Of a stretch of DNA of 53,969 nucleotides, positions 49,301-53,969 are shown one piece after another. A program made the position numbers and the translations under genes. The stretch spans positions 52,863-106,831 of the forward strand of contig BDDC01000117.1 of assembly GCA_001662425.1 (NCBI GenBank), written 5' to 3'. The stretch comes from Chlamydomonas sphaeroides (lineage: Eukaryota; Chlorophyta; Chlorophyceae; Chlamydomonadales; Chlamydomonadaceae). The number at the start of each line of letters is the position of its first letter. Position 1 is the first letter of the stretch. The notes under the pieces are model-generated. The model was not told the origin of the DNA. It searched no databases and saw only the letters and a program-made list of their open reading frames with translations.

Positions 49301-51305
49301 AGGAAAAGGCGCACCATCCGGGCTCAACCAGCAGGCTCCACCTTCGCCCCTCGGTTACCAGAGGTACAGAATTGGGACTACCACCCGGGCCTCGCACCTG
49401 AACGCCTGCTCCTTGCGGTCGGGGCTGAACGTCAGCACCAGCAGCAGCACGCCCGCCCAGCTGACCATCGAGTAGAGTCCCGTCCTAGCATGGTTGATCC
49501 ACTCGTTGAAGTGCGGCTCCTGTGGGTTAGTGTATGGAGCAGGGTTCAGGTGCCGCGCCATCGTCGTACAGTGAGATATCCACCCAGCCGTGCTCCACGC
49601 CACCGCCACCACGCGCTGTGCAACGTGCAGCCGGACTGTGTCACCCACCCAGCGAATGTACGACCAGCAGAGGAAGATGGAGGTGCCCGCCAGGATGACG
49701 GCCTGGACTTTGGTCAGGCCCGCGAGCACCGACACCGTGACCGTCATGATGGTCTTCACCAGCAGTGCCCGCACCTCCACGCGAGCGTGGGGCGAGGCAA
49801 GCCAACGTCGACTGGCGGGGTTCATCTCGAAGTCAGCCACCGTCATTGCGAACGCAATGAAGCAGAACACCAGCGAGCAGCAGAGAGCTACCGCGCCGTG
49901 AACCAGGTGCGGCATGGACAGGCACTCTGCGGGAGCACCGGGTTCACGTGTGCGGTTGGTCACAGCCGGGGCGCAAGGGCCCTTGCGTTCATGGGAGATG
50001 CGGTGCGCCGAGCCCGGCAGCAGGTGGCATGCGGGAGTCGTTCTTTTTAGCTGCGCGCTGCCCCGGTGCGTGGCAGAATCCGGCCGAGCACGCACCAACG
50101 TCCTCGAACGCGCGCAAGTGGAACTTGTAGGCTGGGTTGGGGTCAAACCAGCGGCAGCTGAGCGCCACCATGAAGATTGCCAGCGAACCAATGTAAAAGA
50201 CCACGAAGAACGTTGCAACCACGATGCGGAGCATCTTAATCGGCCTGGCGGGGCGCATACACAACGCGTCACACGAAGAAGGCGTTGACAAGCAGCGATA
50301 TCCCCATCAGGGCCAGAGAAGAGCCGGCTGAGCGAACTGGAGAGGGCTCGCGGCTGCCGCTCCTGGGCTCACCAGACGTAGGGGAAGCGGTCATTCTTGA
50401 AGCACCAGCCCACCCAGACGCAGAGCACGATGCTGACCGCCAGCGCCCCAGCAAGCGTGTACAGGATCGTGATGAAGAATTGGTACCCCTGCATGCGCAG
50501 CGCCACAAGTTCACAGGGGCTCCCGTGCCCGGTGCGGGTGCATCACCAGGGGCTGCCGTGCCTGGGCACGAGTGCACCGCCTGGTGCGCAGCGCGTGCAT
50601 CGGACGCGAAGCCCGCAGGGCCGGGGCTCAACTCATCCCCTAACGGCAGTCCGCGCGAGGACAGCAAGGAGAAACTCGCCTTGGAGATGATGGGGTTGCT
50701 GAAGTGCACCCACTTAATGGCCTTCCAGTACCAGGCACCCGTGTCAATTTCCCATCCTGCGATGTAAAACAGTGCGGCCCCTCAGCCCCGCGGCAGCGGA
50801 TATGCAGCTGCAGCTCCGGCATGTGGCAGCATGCGCGTCTTTTATTCAACTTGAGTCAGCAGCTCACCGTACAGCGGGTTCACAATCAGAATGAAACACT
50901 GCAAGAAATCCAGCACCAGCCTCGTGACCGCGAAGCGCTTTGACGTGTCGAGCTTCTCCTTGGCAAGGGTGTAAAGGACGCCGAACACCGCTGCTTGGAC
51001 CGTCTGGTTTTGCTCCAGCAGGTCGTTTGCTGCGCCATCTGCCCCTCCACCGCCGGCCCTGCGGCGACAAACGCAAGTGCCTGGTCAGACATAAAGTCGT
51101 CGCGCATCGCTGCGGCCCGAGATACTGCAGGAGGTCACTGCCCATAGCTGAGAAGCTGCTTTGGAGGGGTTGTCGAAGCAGCAGGCAAGGACAATGCAGC
51201 CTTGGTCCCGAGCCGTCCTCACATGCTCCGCGCATCGCTGGCGACGGAGTTTGCGCCACTGCCGACGCTAGAGAAGCTGCTGCTGCGACTGAGGCGGTCG
51301 CTCAT
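40354..51305 (-). CDS. TmcB-like giant multi-TM protein with PAS domains
   Basis: Thirty-three exons, about 2112 aa: 51223-51305, 50868-51058, 50680-50756, 50373-50488, 50096-50244, 49649-49926, 49398-49519, 49144-49257, 48876-49026, 48508-48747, 48148-48320, 48017-48046, 47747-47906, 47429-47615, 47157-47268, 46840-47008, 46564-46692, 46217-46372, 45801-46082, 45536-45679, 45252-45419, 44978-45083, 44638-44849, 43994-44518, 43560-43835, 42970-43393, 42592-42845, 42254-42385, 41868-42131, 41531-41729, 41058-41372, 40678-40896 and 40354-40535. It resembles the 'tiny macrocysts' TmcB/TmcC family. Order: Ser-rich start; transmembrane cluster (~70-375); helical repeats including YGRFLEEVKNDPWTAAKYY (~430-630); PAS-like modules (NKPLMKLFGYKKGELEGKNI; FSDWFGRGPNELVGRPF; YINTDLASALGYTPKQ) at ~630-880; acidic linker; more membrane segments around an Asn-rich ectodomain; charged tail. 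A sensory role is inference. Two introns appear to use GC donors. Confidence 0.9.
48376..48439. repeat. 24 bp direct repeat, two copies, in a TmcB-like intron
   Basis: ATGTGGGTCAGGCCGC followed by A or T and GCGACGC occurs at 48376-48399 and 48416-48439, differing by one base, with a 40 bp period. It lies in the intron 48321-48507. Confidence 0.85.
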
Positions 51306-52231
51306 GGCTGGTCAAGCCTTTGCCGCTGTGGTCACTGGGCCCCCCTCCGGGGGCGCCGGGTTTGGTCCAAGGCGATGCTTGAAATCGTGATTATTGCAAG
51401 GGCGCAGGAAGCGTATGACGGAGCGGGTGGGAACACTACCGATGGGCGCGTGGTACTCTGGCTGTGTCCATATTGTTGCGTTGCAGGGGTCAAGCTTCTG
51501 CTTGGACTATTAGTGTCAAGTGGTAGTTAGGGAATACAGGAAACCCCGGGGCGCTGTGTTCGGCCGAGCCGCGGCGCGAGCCGATGAGGCCTGTCGCGCG
51601 TTCTAGTCGCGCGACAGAACTGTACACACCTGCGCGCACCCCGCGCATACCATTATTCATTGGGCTGGAAAGGGAGAATAAGAAGGACGACCTGGAACTA
51701 GCGCTTTCGTTCGCCATGTACACAACTTTCCGACTGTACTACCATACCTTGGCCCCTCATCCTACTACATAACTGGAAGCACGGGGCAGGCGCGTTCATG
51801 TCGCTGGCTCTGGGCATCGGCAGCATCACGGTACCCCATTGCTAGCGGCCATCACATGATGCCGGTCGCCCCTTCATCTGAGCAATGCCATGTCCGCCAT
51901 GGATCCAGCACTGCGGCGAGCCTGGGGGTCTTATCAGCAAGGCGCCGGCACGTCGCTGCTGCGTGGAGGTCCCTGCTGACCGGTGGCGTTTGGCACCACC
52001 GCAGCCAGGGTAGCTCCAATCCCCTGTGCGCAGCTGCGCCTCCTGCATTGTGATGCGCTGGCGGTGCGCGATGTAAGCCCTGTACGACATTCCGTCGCAG
52101 CGGCAGTCCGCGGCGCGCCACCCGCCCCTGGCCCTGCTGGTGCGGGCGGCTCCGGCGGCAACCATGCAGCCTGCGCCGCGACTGCATTCCACTGCCGATT
52201 GCCACGGGGCACGTGCAGGTTGCACGTCGTG

Positions 52232-52281
52232 TGAGCCACTGGGAGCCAGGTGGGAGCCACTGGGAGCCAGGTGGGAGCCAG
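52232..52281. repeat. Short tandem repeat of TGGGAGCCA units
   Basis: About five TGGGAGCCA copies separated by CT or GG, in the 3' flank of the aquaporin gene. Confidence 0.85.
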
Positions 52282-52354
52282 GTGAGGGGCGTGCACTCTT
52301 CGTGTAGGGGACGCACTCGATGCGCCTCAATGCCGGTGAGCAGGGGGTGGAGAG

Positions 52355-52359
52355 TTACA
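52355..52359 (-). terminator. Candidate TGTAA polyadenylation signal for the aquaporin gene
   Basis: TTACA on the plus strand in GAGAGTTACAACG, 280 bp beyond the aquaporin stop codon in the direction of transcription. Confidence 0.5.
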
Positions 52360-52640
52360 ACGCGCCCCGTCAACGCGCCGATGCCAACTTGATAATGCCA
52401 ACACAAGTACCGCCCGGCAACATGCCCACACGCTGTACCGCCTACATGTGTACACGGCGCTGCAATGCAACGACAGCCCTCCCCACGACCCTGCTCCCAT
52501 CAACATGCCTCGTGTCCCCCTCTGCCCCACTCAACTGCCATCGTGCCCGTCTAGCCGCGGCGGCTGAACCCCAGTGAACCCTCACATCGCCCTGCCTCCC
52601 CCTTGGCCACCGCAGCGCCCCCCATTGCAGCCCCGGTCGC

Positions 52641-53969
52641 CTAAGCGTAGCCCGAGCCGCTGGCCGGGTCGGCCGCCAGGGCGCCACCGCGGCCTCCGCC
52701 GGTGACGGGCTCCAGCAGGGGGTCGGACAGGCCGGTGCCGCCCAGCATCGCGCCGTGGCCCGCAAAGGCGTCAGGGCGAGAGCCTGTGGGAGGGCGAGGC
52801 AGCAGCGGCGGCGCGGCTTGAGGCGCAGTACTCGGGCATAGTTGCGACGGTGACAGCTGCGGCATTGGGGCGCGCGCTCGCGTCTGGTTGGCGCTGCGGC
52901 GCCGCGGCGCCACGTCCAGCGCGCCTGAACGCAGGCTGCGCGAGCTGCAGTCAAAGGGCACTGGCCGGGCGTGCGCCCCACCTCACCCCCCCCCCGGCGC
53001 TTGAGCGCTGAGCGCTGGCTTGAGCCACCGTATGCTCACACCGCACACCTCTACCAGCCTCTCGCCCCGCCCCCCTGGCCGCACCTCCCATGTACATGCC
53101 CAGCCCGTGCACGGGCCAGACCCAGGCCACGGCGGCGCCCACGGCAGCCAGGTGGGCAGCCAGGTAGGACCATCCCCACGACACGTTGCACCTTGGGGGG
53201 GGGGGGCAAGTACAGGCAGTTCAACGACGAGAGGAAGGGGGGGCACCGCTTAGATGGCGGGGAGAGGGGGTGGGGAGAGGGGGGAGTATAGTCTACAGCT
53301 CTTCACAAGGTGACAGATGAAGGGGCCCAAAAACGCCGGGAGTGCCCCGGGGTGTTGTGTTGTGCGTGGTATGGGGCTGGGGCCCATGGCCCTTGGGGGC
53401 GTTGCACGGCCGGCAGCCTGGAAGCGTGTGCTTCCGAATCGCCGAAATGGCGCTAGCACCAAGATGTACGGCGCCACGACACAGTACATACAGAATTGCA
53501 AGATTGCAATGCCGTACCTGTAGACTGCCATGTTCGCGATGACGCGGGCGGGGTTGAGCGGCGAACCGCCCGTGTAGAAGCCGCCTGGGGTTAGGGAGGG
53601 CCCGGGCGTGTGCGCGCGCGGTGAGGACCTGCAGACCCATGGGTCACAGAGCTGCGCCCCTCGTGCCGAGACCCGGGCGTTGGTTTGCCTCGACTCGCCT
53701 GTATGAACACGACGGCGTGACGAGAGAACGCGGCGCCGCTGGACCTAGCTGAAAGCTACCCTCGCCCGCCCCTCTCCATGCTGCTGCGCTCAATTTCTTC
53801 GTGTGAAGGCACGCCGGTAAGATGAGGCCGCCCCCACCTGCCCTAGCTCTGTTGCTGCTGCGCTGTGCTGTCTGCCGTCGACAACACACACACACACCCG
53901 CCGGAAACCCAGCAGCGCCTCTCGGCGCGGACGGCGACGGCGGCCCAGGTGATATGCAACCTGCCACGC
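52641..53969 (-). CDS. Aquaporin/MIP-family channel, 3' part; 5' end beyond the right edge
   Basis: Three exons are clear: 53518-53584, 53085-53191 and 52641-52783 (TAG stop at 52641-52643). They encode TGGSPLNPARV, the second NPA box of major intrinsic proteins with its following Arg. A last membrane helix (NVSWGWSYLAAHLAAVGAAV) follows, then a 50-residue Gly/Ala-rich tail ending SGSGYA. MIPs conduct water or small neutral solutes. The acceptor before CNVSWG sits after a run of 12 C on the minus strand. A further exon probably touches the window edge (about 53887-53969); one frame gives APRGAAGFPAG in the right phase to join GGFYTGG, but another frame reads ITWAAVAVRAE, so it is unresolved. 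The first NPA box and the start are outside the window. Compared with the usual GGSLNPAR there is an extra Pro (GGSPLNPAR). Confidence 0.72.

Larger units (their letters stand above)
51306..52640. other. Upstream region of the TmcB-like gene and 3' flank of the aquaporin gene
   Basis: Both neighbours are on the minus strand, so this 1.3 kb carries the aquaporin 3' UTR (right part) and the TmcB-like promoter and 5' UTR (left part). It includes a TTACA signal at 52355-52359 and a short tandem repeat at 52232-52281. No exon was recognised. Confidence 0.5.

Overview
The window looks like nuclear DNA of a chlamydomonadalean (volvocine-type) green alga. This is inferred from several things seen in the sequence: very high GC, genes broken into many short exons (up to 33) separated by 80-500 bp GT-AG introns, long TG-rich 3' flanks, candidate TGTAA polyadenylation signals, and gene families such as the TmcB-like PAS membrane proteins that are typical of these algae. 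There are no bacterial-style operons, rRNA, tRNA or CRISPR. Nearly all long uninterrupted open frames are high-GC shadows. The real genes were found by joining exons at splice sites with matching phase and matching protein-family order.

Layout, left to right. (1) + strand, 257-1370: the 3' end of a WSC-domain gene, then a TG-rich 3' flank. (2) + strand, 3464-4363: a complete glycine cleavage H protein (5 exons, 158 aa). (3) + strand, 5502-11939: a secretory-pathway PAPS sulfotransferase-like gene (10 exons, about 662 aa) with a minisatellite in its largest intron. (4) - strand, 21860-12999: a CLC-type anion transporter (21 exons, about 1074 aa); a 400 bp assembly gap lies in one intron. (5) - strand, 35000-23415: the most striking gene (27 exons, about 1056 aa). 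It fuses a signal peptide, a complete animal-type haem peroxidase, a DOMON domain, a five-helix cytochrome b561 core and a His-rich cytosolic tail. (6) + strand, 35882-38391: an ankyrin-repeat protein (6 exons, 220 aa), divergent from gene 5. (7) - strand, 51305-40354: a very large TmcB-like PAS/multi-TM protein (33 exons, about 2112 aa). (8) - strand, 52641 to the right edge: the 3' part of an aquaporin/MIP gene with the second NPA box.

The genes do not form one pathway. H protein is mitochondrial photorespiration/C1 metabolism. The CLC, aquaporin and TmcB-like proteins are membrane proteins of transport or sensing. The sulfotransferase and WSC proteins point to extracellular glycans. The peroxidase-DOMON-b561 protein suggests a transmembrane electron supply coupled to an extracellular haem peroxidase, similar in logic to animal dual oxidases but with different electron-transfer parts.

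Limits: everything is read by eye. Exon edges are supported by phase and family continuity, not by transcripts. First exons, UTR ends and the WSC and aquaporin termini are the least certain.
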